The notes: generated by a model from the letters alone, not told the origin. Positions 19,664-29,596 are shown, numbered from the stretch's first letter. The stretch: DNA of 64,000 nt from Brevirhabdus sp. (GCA_024637315.1 JAGXFH010000034.1:310001-374000), one strand, 5' to 3'. Program-made: numbers and translations.

Positions 19664-20038
19664 CCCGCAGAGTTGACGACCTCGTGCAGTTGATCGGGCT
19701 TGGCGGCACAACGCAGTGCACGGTGTCCAAGCCTCGCGAGGAATGGACCGCGCCCGAAAGCGATCCACGGGATCGTGCTGTCCTGTTCGAACGACTTGAC
19801 GATTGACAGGTCCAGCACCGCCGCATGAGGGTGGAAACCTTCGGCCAGATCGACCCGCTTCCGGGCATCACGACACAGGCCGCCAGGCCCATGACCTCGA
19901 CTGAGCATCCCTTGAATTCACACCAGATCGAAAGACGCTACCTTTGGCATCTGCCCCCACCAGGAAGTCTGTCAGTCAGCGGGTTGCCTGTCTGGTGTCT
20001 GTCATCAAGTCGGGTCGTCCCGTCCCGGAATACTTGCT
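19664..20038. other. intergenic region, no gene recognised
   Basis: About 375 nt between the FixK-like gene and the converging Hen1-type gene. A minus-strand frame (start 19908) covers much of it but runs into the regulator and has no recognisable domain; it may be coincidental or a decayed gene. Confidence 0.5.
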
Positions 20039-20662
20039 TCATGCCGCATGCATGCGCGGGTCTGCTCCGGTTCTTTCGAATACAGCCATCTGGCTGGCGC
20101 CGCCAAGCTCTGGATGATTGCCAGCGATGTCGTGGAACCGGGCGACATATCCGGTGGAGTCCGCCACGCGCTCACACCAGAGGCGAAATCTGGCCCGGTC
20201 CCATTCGAACCGATGATCGGGGTGGCGCATCCGATGCGGCGGAACGCCGAGCAGCCGATTGAACTCGGCGTTCGGCGTCGTGATCACGACCGTCCGCGGG
20301 CGCATCACCCGAAACAAGGCGCGCTCCAGTTTCGACAGCCGGTCAGGGTCGATATGCTCGATCGTCTCGATGAGGATGGCGCAATCGAACCCGGTCAGAT
20401 CCGGTGCGGGGTCGGTCATCGAGGCTTCGCGCAGGTCGATGCGCGGCACTTGCGTATCGCACGCCGCCAGCCTCGCGTGCAGAAGGGCGAGCGACGCGCG
20501 GCAGATATCCACCCCGACGAGTTCCTTGAAACGGGGATCTGCCGCCAGCCGGACAAACAGATCGCCGTCGCCACAGCCCAGATCAAGCACACGGGCGGCA
20601 CCGCTCTTGCGTACCATATCATGCACGGCCTTCAGCCGCTCTTCGTGATGCCAGCTGGTCAT
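20039..20662 (-). CDS. Hen1-type RNA 3'-terminal ribose 2'-O-methyltransferase domain protein
   Basis: 207 residues. SAM-binding motif LDLGCGDGDL near 26-35, then the Hen1 metal site: E99, E102 and H103 in ETIEH and H150 in RHPDHRFEW. TTPNAEFNRLL and the F-x-LW after it are also typical and match human HENMT1 closely by eye. Hen1 enzymes methylate the 2'-OH at RNA 3' ends. Bacterial Hen1 usually has a large N-terminal domain and a Pnkp partner for RNA repair; both are absent here. The start overlaps the preceding methyltransferase gene by 4 nt. Confidence 0.82.
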   Translation of the reverse strand: MTSWHHEERLKAVHDMVRKSGAARVLDLGCGDGDLFVRLAADPRFKELVGVDICRASLALLHARLAACDTQVPRIDLREASMTDPAPDLTGFDCAILIETIEHIDPDRLSKLERALFRVMRPRTVVITTPNAEFNRLLGVPPHRMRHPDHRFEWDRARFRLWCERVADSTGYVARFHDIAGNHPELGGASQMAVFERTGADPRMHAA

Positions 20663-21354
20663 GCGCGGGGCTCGGAATTTGGGCTCTGCAACAGCACGAC
20701 GTCTTTCACGGGCACTTCGCAGACCCAGCCCCAGACGGCCGCCAGACAGCGGAACGTCTCGGCACGGTAAAACACCACATGCGTCGGGTCCTTGCGGTAG
20801 TGCCAGTCCGCAAAGCGGGCGTCTTCGGTTTGAAAGCAGGTCATGATCGCCAGCCAGCCGCCGGGTCGGACCAATCGGCGCAGGCGGTCGAATTCCTGCG
20901 CGGGGCGGTGGAAATGCTCGGCAACTTCCGTGCAGGTGACGAAATCATAGGTGCCGCTCAACGGCGCCGAATCCGGCGCGAAGAATGGATCATAAAGCGC
21001 CACGTCATGCCCCGCCTCGCGCAGCATCGCCGCCAGTGCCGGACCGGGCCCGCAGCCATAGTCGAGCCCGCGAGAGGCGGGCGAAAGCCGCGCCATCAGC
21101 GGACATGCGAGCTTTGATAGGAAATGGCGATACCCTGGGTCATCAGGACCGTTCTCATGGTTGAGATAGTGCGCCTGTTCCTCATCATGGGTGGGGTGCT
21201 GCGCCGGATCGAGGAAGCGCGCCTGACAGGCCGGGCAGCGAAAGTATTCGCGCCCTGCGATCGACAGGAAATGGTGGGACGCTGCGGCGCAGACCGGGCA
21301 GGCATGGGCGCGTACATCAGCGACCGACGAGACGTCCGGCTGTGCGGAAATCAT
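20659..21354 (-). CDS. class I SAM methyltransferase with N-terminal zinc ribbon
   Basis: 231 residues. Two CxxC pairs, CPVC and CPAC (residues about 19-44), make a zinc ribbon; the methyltransferase core follows with LDYGCGPGPALAAML, and TEVAEHFHRP and RPGGWLAIMT downstream. This layout resembles small-molecule or sugar methyltransferases with a zinc ribbon, but the substrate is not readable. It overlaps both neighbours by 4 nt (ATGA), so three genes form a coupled operon with the Hen1-type gene. Confidence 0.85.
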   Translation of the reverse strand: MISAQPDVSSVADVRAHACPVCAAASHHFLSIAGREYFRCPACQARFLDPAQHPTHDEEQAHYLNHENGPDDPGYRHFLSKLACPLMARLSPASRGLDYGCGPGPALAAMLREAGHDVALYDPFFAPDSAPLSGTYDFVTCTEVAEHFHRPAQEFDRLRRLVRPGGWLAIMTCFQTEDARFADWHYRKDPTHVVFYRAETFRCLAAVWGWVCEVPVKDVVLLQSPNSEPRA

Positions 21355-21710
21355 TCGACCTCGGCCCGCGCAAGATCGACCATCTGGGTGAAGGGCCGGC
21401 CTGCAAGCCGGGTGTCAAGGATCACAGGCTCGGCCCAGGTCTCCGGATACGCATCGCCCCGCCGGTCCGGAAAGGAGAAGCTGTCGTTGCGGTCGTTGAG
21501 AATGTGGTCGGGCGCATCACCGTTGCAGGCACCTACGCCCCGCCCTCCGATGGCCATGTCGAAATCGGCGAAAAGGCCAGTCATCAGACGATCCTGACCG
21601 AGCAAGATCTCGTATGCGTCCACGCCAAACGGCAGATCGGTGCGGCGACGCTGGCCGAGCGCACCGATCGGCGACGGGCAGCAGCCGAAGCTATTAAACA
21701 AATGGCCCAT
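21351..21710 (-). CDS. hypothetical protein, first gene of the methyltransferase operon
   Basis: 119 residues, no family recognised. Its stop overlaps the start of the zinc-ribbon methyltransferase (ATGA), the same coupling seen at the next junction, which is the main argument that it is real. The start is uncertain: no strong ribosome binding site precedes the ATG at 21710, and an internal ATG before TGLFADFDMAIGG is also possible. Sequences such as NDRNDSFSFPDRRGDAYPETW look protein-like. It could be a radical change of a known fold or a truncated gene. Confidence 0.5.
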   Translation of the reverse strand: MGHLFNSFGCCPSPIGALGQRRRTDLPFGVDAYEILLGQDRLMTGLFADFDMAIGGRGVGACNGDAPDHILNDRNDSFSFPDRRGDAYPETWAEPVILDTRLAGRPFTQMVDLARAEVE

Positions 21711-22126
21711 GTCATTAACCGTCCGCGACTGGCACGATTGCCCTAATGCGGCATTTCAAGAATGGCCGCTTATCGAGCAAATCGCATCGAGACTCAATGC
21801 TCTGCGCACCTGCCTGCTCGAAGCCGCTGCGGGCATGTCCTGCCAAGTCCCCTTCACTCGCCGGTTTCGGGTCGCCGAGGACCAGACGGGTCGTGGCCCT
21901 TCACGCGGTTGATAACGGCGGTCTTTTCGGCAACCGAATCGCGTGTCCGGTTGCGGGTGTGGCCAGGGCCGCACTGCCGGGCTTCAGCAAGTGATCCTGG
22001 CTGGAGTTTCCCGGATCGCGGCGCACATATCGCGACACACCGACACAAGCAGCCGCAGCACCTTTCATCCGGCGCATAATGGCATTACCTGTGCAGGTGA
22101 TCAAAGGGCCCGTACCCGAGGACGCC
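21711..22126. other. intergenic region, no gene recognised
   Basis: About 415 nt between divergent operons. Short frames on both strands show no motif. It should contain the promoters of the methyltransferase operon and of the ABC exporter operon; no regulator site was recognised. Confidence 0.5.
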
Positions 22127-23356
22127 ATGACCGAACCGCAGAACACTGACCTTCCGCTTGAAGTGGTTGATCGCGAGCCTGCATCTGCAATCGAGAAACG
22201 TCGGTGGTTTCGGTTTCGCGCACGCTACCTGCTGATCCTTCTTCTGCCGCTCTTCCTGTTCAGTGGCGGTGTGATCGGGATGTATTTCCAGCCCCCCGCC
22301 CTGCAAAAGTTCTATGCGCTCACCGGGCTGCAACCCGGTGGCGGATCGGAAACCCCCATTGCCCTGCCCCCCGAGATCGACTTGCCGCCGGATATGATGG
22401 AAACCATGCAGGTCAGTGATGTCGTGGGGCTGGCGCGCCTCATGCCGCGCGGCGATGTGTCGATCGTCGCCCCGCCCTATGGAGCAGGCGATGCACGGAT
22501 CGCCGAGATCCTGGTCGCAACCGGCGATCGTGTGGCCAAGGGGACCATCGTGGCGCGGCTGGACAATCAGAGCCAGCTGGAAAGCGCGGTGCGATTGGCA
22601 GAGGCCAATGTCGCTGTTCGGCAGGCGGCGCTGATGCAGACGCGGGCGGGGGTGCAGAATTCCCTGGATGAGGCGCGGGCAGCCCTCGAGCAGGCGCAGA
22701 CCGCTGCAACCGAGGCCGCGGCGGAACACGCCCGGGCGCTGGAACTCCATCAGCGTGGAGTGACAACCAAGACGGCGCTGGATGCCATTGCCGCCGCTGA
22801 TCGGCAAGCCGCGCTCGCCGTGGACAAGGCGCAGGCGACACTGGCGCGCTTTACCGCCGAAGTCGTTGACATGCAGCCTGATGTGATTGTCGCCGCTCGA
22901 AACCTTGACGCGGCGAAAGCCGATCTTGACCGCGCCCGGCTTGACCTGAGCCGCGCCGCCGTTCGCGCCCCGATCACCGGTGTGGTGCTGGACATCCACG
23001 CCCGTGCCGGCGAACGCCCGCCCGCCATCGGCATCATGGAGATGGGCGATACCGATCAGATGATGGCCGAGGTCGAGGTCTATCAGGATCGGATCGTCGC
23101 GGTTCGTGTGGACCAACCGGTTGAACTGGTGGCCGGCGCCATCGGTCAGACCCTGCACGGCCGTGTTCAGTCGATCGGCCTGACCGTGGGCAGGCAAGGA
23201 CTGATATCGGATGACACCGCCGCAAATACCGACGCGCGGGTGATCACGGTGATGGTCGGTCTGGACGCCGCATCATCGGCTATCGCTTCGCGATTTACCA
23301 ACCTTGAAGTCATTGCGCGTATCGACACGCGGGCACCGGCGCGGGCACCGCAATGA
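22127..23356 (+). CDS. HlyD/DevB-family membrane fusion protein of ABC exporter
   Basis: 409 residues from the ATG at 22127 (GAGG site); the frame is open from 22079. One membrane helix near the N-terminus (YLLILLLPLFLFSGGVIGMYF) anchors a periplasmic adaptor: lipoyl-like half IAEILVATGDRVAKGTIVARLD, a long coiled coil, and the second lipoyl half LSRAAVRAPITGVVLDIHARAGE. It links an inner-membrane ABC exporter to an outer-membrane channel. The next two genes supply the permease and ATPase, giving a DevBCA-like set. No TolC-like gene is in the window. Confidence 0.9.
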   Translation: MTEPQNTDLPLEVVDREPASAIEKRRWFRFRARYLLILLLPLFLFSGGVIGMYFQPPALQKFYALTGLQPGGGSETPIALPPEIDLPPDMMETMQVSDVVGLARLMPRGDVSIVAPPYGAGDARIAEILVATGDRVAKGTIVARLDNQSQLESAVRLAEANVAVRQAALMQTRAGVQNSLDEARAALEQAQTAATEAAAEHARALELHQRGVTTKTALDAIAAADRQAALAVDKAQATLARFTAEVVDMQPDVIVAARNLDAAKADLDRARLDLSRAAVRAPITGVVLDIHARAGERPPAIGIMEMGDTDQMMAEVEVYQDRIVAVRVDQPVELVAGAIGQTLHGRVQSIGLTVGRQGLISDDTAANTDARVITVMVGLDAASSAIASRFTNLEVIARIDTRAPARAPQ

Positions 23357-24525
23357 GCGGGCTGCTGCAATGGCTGTTCGGGCGACTGCCGATCGGCTGG
23401 CTGCAGCTGACCCACAGCCGCCCCCGCTTTGCCGCTGCCCTGGCAGGCGTGGCGTTTGCCAATGTGCTGGTCTTTGTCCAGATCGGCATCATGAATTCGA
23501 TGGCCACGGCGACTTTGAAACCTTACGGCTTCTTTCAGTCCGACATCATGATTTCGGCCTCGGACGCCAATTCCTTGTCCGAAGGTGGCAATGTCGCGCG
23601 GCAATGGCTGTTCCAGGCGCTGGCCGACCCGGAGGTGATCAGCGGCACCGGTTTGTTCATCGCAACCGTCAACTGGGCGCGTGCGCCCAGCAGCCTGGCG
23701 CTGACCACCTATGGCATCGACCCAACCCTGCGACAGTTTCTGTCGCCTGAACTGGCGCGTAAAAGCGCGTCACTGCAATTGCCGAACTCGGGTATTCTTG
23801 ACATGTTCTCCCGCGGCTTGCCGCGCGACGAAGCCGCGGCGATCCGACCGCAGACTCCGACCTCGTTCGAAGCCGCAGGAACCACGCTGACACTGTATGA
23901 CACGTTTCAGGGCGGCGGCGGATTTGGCGTCGACGGGTATCTGTTGGTCTCGGACCAGACCTTCCTGACGCTTTTTCCCAAGCGCAGTTCGGCGGCTCCC
24001 AACCACATTATACTTCAGGTCGCACGCGGTGCCGACGCTGATGCGGTAGCGGCCCGACTGAGGGAGGCGATCACCGACAAGAGCTTGCGCATCCGCAGCT
24101 TCGCGCAGGCCGCTGCAGAGGATCAGAGCTATCAGCAGACCCAGCGCCCCACCGGGATCATCTTTGGTTTTGGCGTGATCATCGGTCTTCTGGTGGGGGT
24201 TGTGATCGTCTATCAGGTTCTGTCCACCGATGTGGCCGATCACCTGAGCGAATACGCCACGTTCAAGGCCATGGGTTATCCCCAGAGCTTCTTTCTTGGC
24301 ATCGTGCTTGAAGAGGCGCTGATCCTTGCCGTTCTGGGCTTTGTTCCCGGCTTTCTTGTCGCCAGCGGACTGCTGGTCGGCATGAAGGCCGCGACCGGTC
24401 TGCCCCTGGCGATGACGGCGGGCATGGCCGTGATCGTGTTCATCGGGACTCTGGTCGCCTGTTCGGTATCGGGTGCAATCGCAACGCGGCGTCTGGCACT
24501 GGCAGATCCCGCCGACCTTTTCTGA
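23353..24525 (+). CDS. DevC-like ABC exporter permease
   Basis: 390 residues. One membrane helix near the start (RFAAALAGVAFANVLVFVQIG), a large periplasmic domain, then three helices in the last 120 residues: the FtsX/MacB topology seen in DevC. The cytoplasmic loop EYATFKAMGYPQSFFLGIVLEEA contains the ATPase-contact motif. The start overlaps the adaptor stop by 4 nt. Together with the neighbours it should export a lipid, glycolipid or peptide; the substrate cannot be told. Confidence 0.9.
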   Translation: MSGLLQWLFGRLPIGWLQLTHSRPRFAAALAGVAFANVLVFVQIGIMNSMATATLKPYGFFQSDIMISASDANSLSEGGNVARQWLFQALADPEVISGTGLFIATVNWARAPSSLALTTYGIDPTLRQFLSPELARKSASLQLPNSGILDMFSRGLPRDEAAAIRPQTPTSFEAAGTTLTLYDTFQGGGGFGVDGYLLVSDQTFLTLFPKRSSAAPNHIILQVARGADADAVAARLREAITDKSLRIRSFAQAAAEDQSYQQTQRPTGIIFGFGVIIGLLVGVVIVYQVLSTDVADHLSEYATFKAMGYPQSFFLGIVLEEALILAVLGFVPGFLVASGLLVGMKAATGLPLAMTAGMAVIVFIGTLVACSVSGAIATRRLALADPADLF

Positions 24526-24534
24526 GGGCCGCCG

Positions 24535-25236
24535 ATGTCAGAGGATACCCCGATTGCTGTGACCGGACTGAACCATTGGTTCGGCACCGGTGAAGCGCGC
24601 AAACAGGCGATCTTCGATGTGAACCTACAGGTGAAACGCGGCAGCCTGACCACACTGATGGGCCCGTCAGGGTCGGGCAAGACCACGCTGCTGACGCTTA
24701 TGGGATGCCTGCGCGATGTGCAGGACGGCTCGGTCATCCTCTTGGGCCATGAATTGAACGGCGCGGACCGCACTCTGAACGAGGCGCTGCGGCGCAGACT
24801 GGGCTTCATCTTTCAGGCCCATAACCTGCATGACAGCCTTACGGCATTGCAGAACGTGCTGATGGGTCTGCAGGTCCACGGCCCGACCGACCGGCAGGCA
24901 CAATACGGTGCCGCCCGCCACGCCTTGTCGCTTGTCGGGCTGGCGGACCGGATGGACTACCTGCCCGCAAACTTGTCGGGCGGCCAGAAGCAACGAGTCG
25001 CAGTGGCGCGCGCGCTTGTCGGAAACCCCGACGTGGTCCTTGCGGACGAGCCGACGGCAGCGCTGGACCGCGAAAGCGGCATGGGGGTGGTCAGGATGCT
25101 CAAGAAACTGGGCGCGGCGCGCGGCACGACCACGGTAATGGTGACGCATGACAACCGGATTCTCGAACTGGCCGACCGGATCGTGACACTTGAGGACGGT
25201 CGGATCGTCCGCGACCACGCGCAGCCCCCCGACTGA
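24535..25236 (+). CDS. DevA-like ABC exporter ATP-binding protein
   Basis: 233 residues. Walker A GPSGSGKTTL, Q-loop in FQAHNL, signature LSGGQKQRVAVARAL, Walker B VVLADEPTAALD and switch histidine in VTHDNRI are all intact. It belongs to the MacB/LolD-like group of ATPases and powers the permease encoded 9 nt upstream. Confidence 0.93.
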   Translation: MSEDTPIAVTGLNHWFGTGEARKQAIFDVNLQVKRGSLTTLMGPSGSGKTTLLTLMGCLRDVQDGSVILLGHELNGADRTLNEALRRRLGFIFQAHNLHDSLTALQNVLMGLQVHGPTDRQAQYGAARHALSLVGLADRMDYLPANLSGGQKQRVAVARALVGNPDVVLADEPTAALDRESGMGVVRMLKKLGAARGTTTVMVTHDNRILELADRIVTLEDGRIVRDHAQPPD

Positions 25237-25398
25237 CGGGCCACGCGGGCAGTCACTGCAATTGCCACGCCGCCTCACCGCACCCAATGCGTATCTGCCG
25301 TCTGCCGACAGACCTCTGGGGCTGTCGTTCACTGAGCGTATGCCGCCGCCTCTCCACTTCCAAACCTGTTTTCCGGATGTCATATCCGGTGACGGCTA

Positions 25399-28300
25399 TC
25401 AGGTCTTCAACAACCGGTAGATTGCCGGGATCACCAGAACCGTCAGCGCTGTCGACGACAGCAACCCGAACAGAAGCGAGATCGCGAGTCCCTGGAAGAT
25501 CGGGTCGGCCAGGATCACCGCGGCGCCGATCATCGCCGCGATCGCGGTCAGCAGGATCGGCTTGAATCGGGTCGCGCCGGCCTCGATCAGGATCTCGACG
25601 GTGACGTGTTGGTCCGGATCGGCATGGCGGATGAAATCGACCAGCAGGATCGAGTTTCGCACGATGATGCCGGCAAGCGCGATAAAGCCGATCATCGAGG
25701 TGGCCGAGAACGGCGCACCGAACAGCCAATGCCCTCCCACGATGCCAAGGAAGGTCAGCGGCACCGGCGTCAGGATCACCAGCGGCAGCCGGAAAGAGCC
25801 GAACTGCGCCACCACGAGGATATAGATACCCAGAAGCGCCACTGCAAAAGCTGCGCCCATGTCGCGGAACGTCACCCAGGTAACTTCCCACTCGCCGTCC
25901 CAGAGCAGTACGGGCTCGGCCACGCTCTCGGGCTGGCCGTTCAGCCGGATAACGGGTTTGAGACCTTCTGGCCAATCCATCAGGTCAAGCCGGTCGGCGA
26001 CAGCCAGCATGCCGTAGAGCGGCGCCTCGAATTCGCCCGCAAGCTCGCCGGTGACCATCACGGCGTTGTACCCGTTATGGCGGAAGATCGGGTAGGAGGC
26101 CCGCTCCTCCTCGATGGCGATCACGTCGCCAAGCTCCACCACGCCGCGACCTCCCGGCAGCGCATTCGCCGGCACCGGCGTCGAGAGGGCGGTTTCGTCC
26201 ATCACCCGGTCGCCCCGCGCCCGCGCCATGACGATCGCGATCGGGCGGCGGCCCTCGCCACGATGAGAGTAGCCCACCGTGGTCGCGGTGTTCAGCAGCC
26301 GAAGCGTTTCGAGCGCGTCGCGCTCCTGCACCTGGAGGAAATCCAGATCGCTTGGCTTCAGCGCAGCCCGCAGCCGGCGCGGCCTTTCGCCGAAACTGTC
26401 ATCGACATCGACAATGTAGGGCACGTCGTCGAAAGCCGCGCGAACCTTGCGCGCGACCTCGCGGCGGGTTTCGGCGTCGGGCCCGTAGATCTCGGCCAGC
26501 AGGGTCGAGATCACCGGCGGTCCCGGCGGCGGCTCCACCACTTTCAGCACGGTGCCGTCGGGGCTGTCGATACCGCGCAGCTTCTCCCGCAGTTCAAGGG
26601 CGATCTCGTGGCTGGTCCGTTCTCTATGGGTCTTGGCCTCCAGATTGACCTGCACCTCGCCCTGCTCGGGCATCTGGCGAAGGTAATAATGGCGCACCAG
26701 CCCATTGAAATTGAATGGCGCGGCCGTGCCGGCATGGGTCTGGGCCGATACGACATCTGGCAACGTAAGCGCGGCGCGCGCGGCGCGTTGCACGACCGTA
26801 TCCGTCGCCTCGACCGAGGCCCCTTCGGGCAGGTCGACCATGATCGACAGCTCGGACTTGTTGTCGAAGGGCAGCAGCTTCACCGTCACATCGCGGGTGT
26901 AGAGCGCGCCAAGCGAGCCGAACGACAGCACCGCCACAATCAGAAGGAAGAGCAGGCTGCGCCCCTTGCTTTTCAGAAGCGGTCTGGCGATTGAGGCATA
27001 GAAACGACCGAGCCGACCGCCGGGAAAGCTGCCCTCGGGGTGATGCGCGGCATGGGCCGGACCCGCGATCCTCAGCATCAGCCAGGGCGTGACCATCACC
27101 GCTACGAAAAAGGAAAAGATCATCGCCGCGGACGCGTTGGCCGGGATCGGACTCATATAGGGGCCCATCAGCCCCGACACGAAAAGCATCGGCAGCAGCG
27201 CCACGACCACCGTAAGCGTTGCCACGATGGTCGGGTTGCCGACCTCGGCCACGGCGGCAATCGCGGCGCCCAACGGGCTGCGGCCCTCGCGCTTGCCGGC
27301 CCAGTGGCGTGCGATGTTCTCGATCACGACGATGGCGTCATCGACCAGGATCCCGATGGAAAAGATCAGCGCGAAAAGCGAAACCCGGTTCAGTGTGTAA
27401 CCCATGATCCAGGCTGCGAAGAGGGTCAGCAGGATGGTGACCGGAATGACGATGGCGACCACCATCGCCTCGCGCCAGCCGATGGCGATCAGTACAAGCC
27501 CGACGATCGAGACCGTCGCGAGACCGAGGTGGAACAGCAACTCGTTGGCCTTCTCGTTGGCGGTCTCGCCATAGTCGCGGGTGACTTCGATAGCCACGCT
27601 ATCGGGGATAAGCTCGCCTTCCATCTCGTGGACCCGGTGAAGGATCTTCTCGGCAACAGTCACGGCGTTGGCACCGGCCCGCTTGGCAAGCGCGAGGGTC
27701 ACCGCCGGACGCCGCGCAATCCCGCCGTCCTCGACCCGGACCAGGGTGGCGACGTGGTGTTCATCGATGTCGGTGACGAAGGCGACATCGGCCACGTCGC
27801 GCAGATATACGGTGCGCCCGTCGCGCGTGGTCAATTCCAGGTTGCCGATCTGCTCCGGCGTGGACAGGGTCTTGCCGATCACCAGCCCGATCTGGTCTCG
27901 ACCGTCGCGCAGGTCGCCGGCCGGCGCTGCGCTGTTGGCTCCCTGCACCTTGGCCGCAAGCTGCTGCAGCGTCACACCGTAGAGCGCAAGCCGCTGCGGG
28001 TCCGGGGCGACGCGCAGAACCTCGTCGGTTGCCCCGACAAGATATGTCAGCCCGACATCCTCGATCTTGGCCAGTTCCACCTCTACCTCGCGGGCGATGC
28101 GGGTAAGATCGGCGGCCGTGATCGTGTCCTGCCCGTCTATCGGCGCGAAGGTCAGCGAGACGATCGCCACATCGTTGATCCCGCGGCCCACGACCAGCGG
28201 TTCGGGAATACCCACCGGAATCCGATCCAGGTTGGCGAGGATCTTGTCGCGCACACGCAAGATCGCCGTATCCGAGGACAGGCCCACCTCGAAGCGCGCG

Positions 28301-28617
28301 GTGACCATTACCTGGTCGTCGCGGGTGTCCGAATAGACATGCTCGACCTGGTCGATGCCCTTCACGATGGACTCGAGCGGTTCGGTCACCAGCTTGACCG
28401 CGTCCTCGGCCCGCAGACCGTCGGCGCGGACATGAATGTCCACCAGCGGCACGGATATCTGCGGCTCCTCCTCGCGCGGAAGGCTGACCAGCGCGATCAT
28501 CCCCACCGCCAGCGCGGCCAGCAGCAGAAGTGGCGTCAGCGGCGAAACGATGAACACACGGGTCAGATGCCCTGCAATGCCTAACGGGCCGCCCGGTTCC
28601 TGCTCGTGCTCACTCAT
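25399..28617 (-). CDS. RND efflux transporter, inner-membrane pump
   Basis: 1072 residues with the AcrB-type layout: an N-terminal helix, two large periplasmic loops and two groups of helices. The stretch SIGILVDDAIVVIENIARHW in helix 4 holds the proton-relay aspartates. It exchanges protons for export of hydrophobic compounds or metals. The heavy-metal (CusA) methionine pattern is not obvious, so a hydrophobic-compound efflux role is more likely. The start overlaps the adaptor gene by 8 nt. Confidence 0.93.
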   Translation of the reverse strand: MSEHEQEPGGPLGIAGHLTRVFIVSPLTPLLLLAALAVGMIALVSLPREEEPQISVPLVDIHVRADGLRAEDAVKLVTEPLESIVKGIDQVEHVYSDTRDDQVMVTARFEVGLSSDTAILRVRDKILANLDRIPVGIPEPLVVGRGINDVAIVSLTFAPIDGQDTITAADLTRIAREVEVELAKIEDVGLTYLVGATDEVLRVAPDPQRLALYGVTLQQLAAKVQGANSAAPAGDLRDGRDQIGLVIGKTLSTPEQIGNLELTTRDGRTVYLRDVADVAFVTDIDEHHVATLVRVEDGGIARRPAVTLALAKRAGANAVTVAEKILHRVHEMEGELIPDSVAIEVTRDYGETANEKANELLFHLGLATVSIVGLVLIAIGWREAMVVAIVIPVTILLTLFAAWIMGYTLNRVSLFALIFSIGILVDDAIVVIENIARHWAGKREGRSPLGAAIAAVAEVGNPTIVATLTVVVALLPMLFVSGLMGPYMSPIPANASAAMIFSFFVAVMVTPWLMLRIAGPAHAAHHPEGSFPGGRLGRFYASIARPLLKSKGRSLLFLLIVAVLSFGSLGALYTRDVTVKLLPFDNKSELSIMVDLPEGASVEATDTVVQRAARAALTLPDVVSAQTHAGTAAPFNFNGLVRHYYLRQMPEQGEVQVNLEAKTHRERTSHEIALELREKLRGIDSPDGTVLKVVEPPPGPPVISTLLAEIYGPDAETRREVARKVRAAFDDVPYIVDVDDSFGERPRRLRAALKPSDLDFLQVQERDALETLRLLNTATTVGYSHRGEGRRPIAIVMARARGDRVMDETALSTPVPANALPGGRGVVELGDVIAIEEERASYPIFRHNGYNAVMVTGELAGEFEAPLYGMLAVADRLDLMDWPEGLKPVIRLNGQPESVAEPVLLWDGEWEVTWVTFRDMGAAFAVALLGIYILVVAQFGSFRLPLVILTPVPLTFLGIVGGHWLFGAPFSATSMIGFIALAGIIVRNSILLVDFIRHADPDQHVTVEILIEAGATRFKPILLTAIAAMIGAAVILADPIFQGLAISLLFGLLSSTALTVLVIPAIYRLLKT

Positions 28618-29596
28618 CGCCGATCACAACCCGATCGCCGCTGGAAAGGCCGGTCAGGATCTCGCGCCAGACCGCACCGTCCCGCGTGATCGGGCCCCCA
28701 GGTACCACCGCCCGTCGCAGCGGTTCGCCCGACCCCGTCTCGACCGTGACGAAATCGAGCCCGCCCCGCCTGCCAAGCGCGGTCTCGGGGACGAGTATCG
28801 CCAGACGGCTGGCCACCGGCAGGCGCACCGGCACACGGCGGCCGATGAACTGGCCGTCCAGGCCCTCAACCTCGACATCCGCCTCTACCCGGCCGCCTTC
28901 GATCTGCGGATAGAGTTTCACAAGCCGCCCGGTGCGGGTCTCGCCGTCGGCGCCGGCGGCGATCTCGATCGGATCGCCCTCGGTCAGGCTGCCAGCGTGG
29001 CGCTCGGGCACAGCCAGACGAAGGAACACACCACCACCGGCGACGACGGCGACGGTCTCTCCGGGGGTGATGACCGACCCGCGAGAGACCGGCACAGAGA
29101 TCACGACCCCGTCATCAGGCGACAGTACCGCACCCTCGGCCACTTGCTGTTCGACCACCAGCCGCTCTGACTCCAGGCTTTGCATCTCGCCCTCGACAAC
29201 GTCGACGTCGGTGCGCAACTGGTCCAGCCGCTGGTTGGCGATGACGCCACGTTCCAGAAGCGTTTCGCCGCGCTGGAGCTCAGAGCGTGCGGTTGCCAGG
29301 CGTGCGTTCAACGAGGCAAGCCGGGCGTCGATCGAATCGAGCTGGAAGGCGAGCTTGTCATCTTCGACAACCGCGATGCGCGCACCGGCTGACACGCTGT
29401 CGCCCTCGCTCACTTCGAGCGAAATCACGGTTCCGCCGATCCGGGCCCGCGCGGGCACCCGATCACGGGTCTCGACCCGACCATAAACGGCCTTCCATTC
29501 GACAATTTCCTGCAGCGAAACGACCAAGGTCTCGCCCTGCACGGCCTGACCCGACGCGGCCACCAGTCCTGCGGCCAGCAGCATCCAGACTCGCAT
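28610..29596 (-). CDS. RND efflux periplasmic adaptor subunit
   Basis: 328 residues from the ATG at 29596, which has a GGGAG site; a frame open to 29752 is too long. A signal peptide (MLLAAGLVAASGQAVQGE) is followed by the lipoyl half IGGTVISLEVSEGDSVSAGARIAVVED, a coiled-coil hairpin, and the second half VLSPDDGVVISVPVSRGSVI with a beta-barrel domain. It connects the RND pump to an outer-membrane channel. It is the first gene of the operon and lies below an FNR-like box. Confidence 0.9.
   Translation of the reverse strand: MRVWMLLAAGLVAASGQAVQGETLVVSLQEIVEWKAVYGRVETRDRVPARARIGGTVISLEVSEGDSVSAGARIAVVEDDKLAFQLDSIDARLASLNARLATARSELQRGETLLERGVIANQRLDQLRTDVDVVEGEMQSLESERLVVEQQVAEGAVLSPDDGVVISVPVSRGSVITPGETVAVVAGGGVFLRLAVPERHAGSLTEGDPIEIAAGADGETRTGRLVKLYPQIEGGRVEADVEVEGLDGQFIGRRVPVRLPVASRLAILVPETALGRRGGLDFVTVETGSGEPLRRAVVPGGPITRDGAVWREILTGLSSGDRVVIGDE

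Noticed and set aside
25373-25389. CCGGAT-GTCAT-ATCCGG stem between the ABC exporter and RND genes
   Set aside because: Only six pairs and no U-run on either strand; not enough to call a terminator.
27040-28584. 514-residue open frame opposite the RND pump gene
   Set aside because: Shadow of the RND gene; composition is dominated by Asp, His, Arg and Gln.
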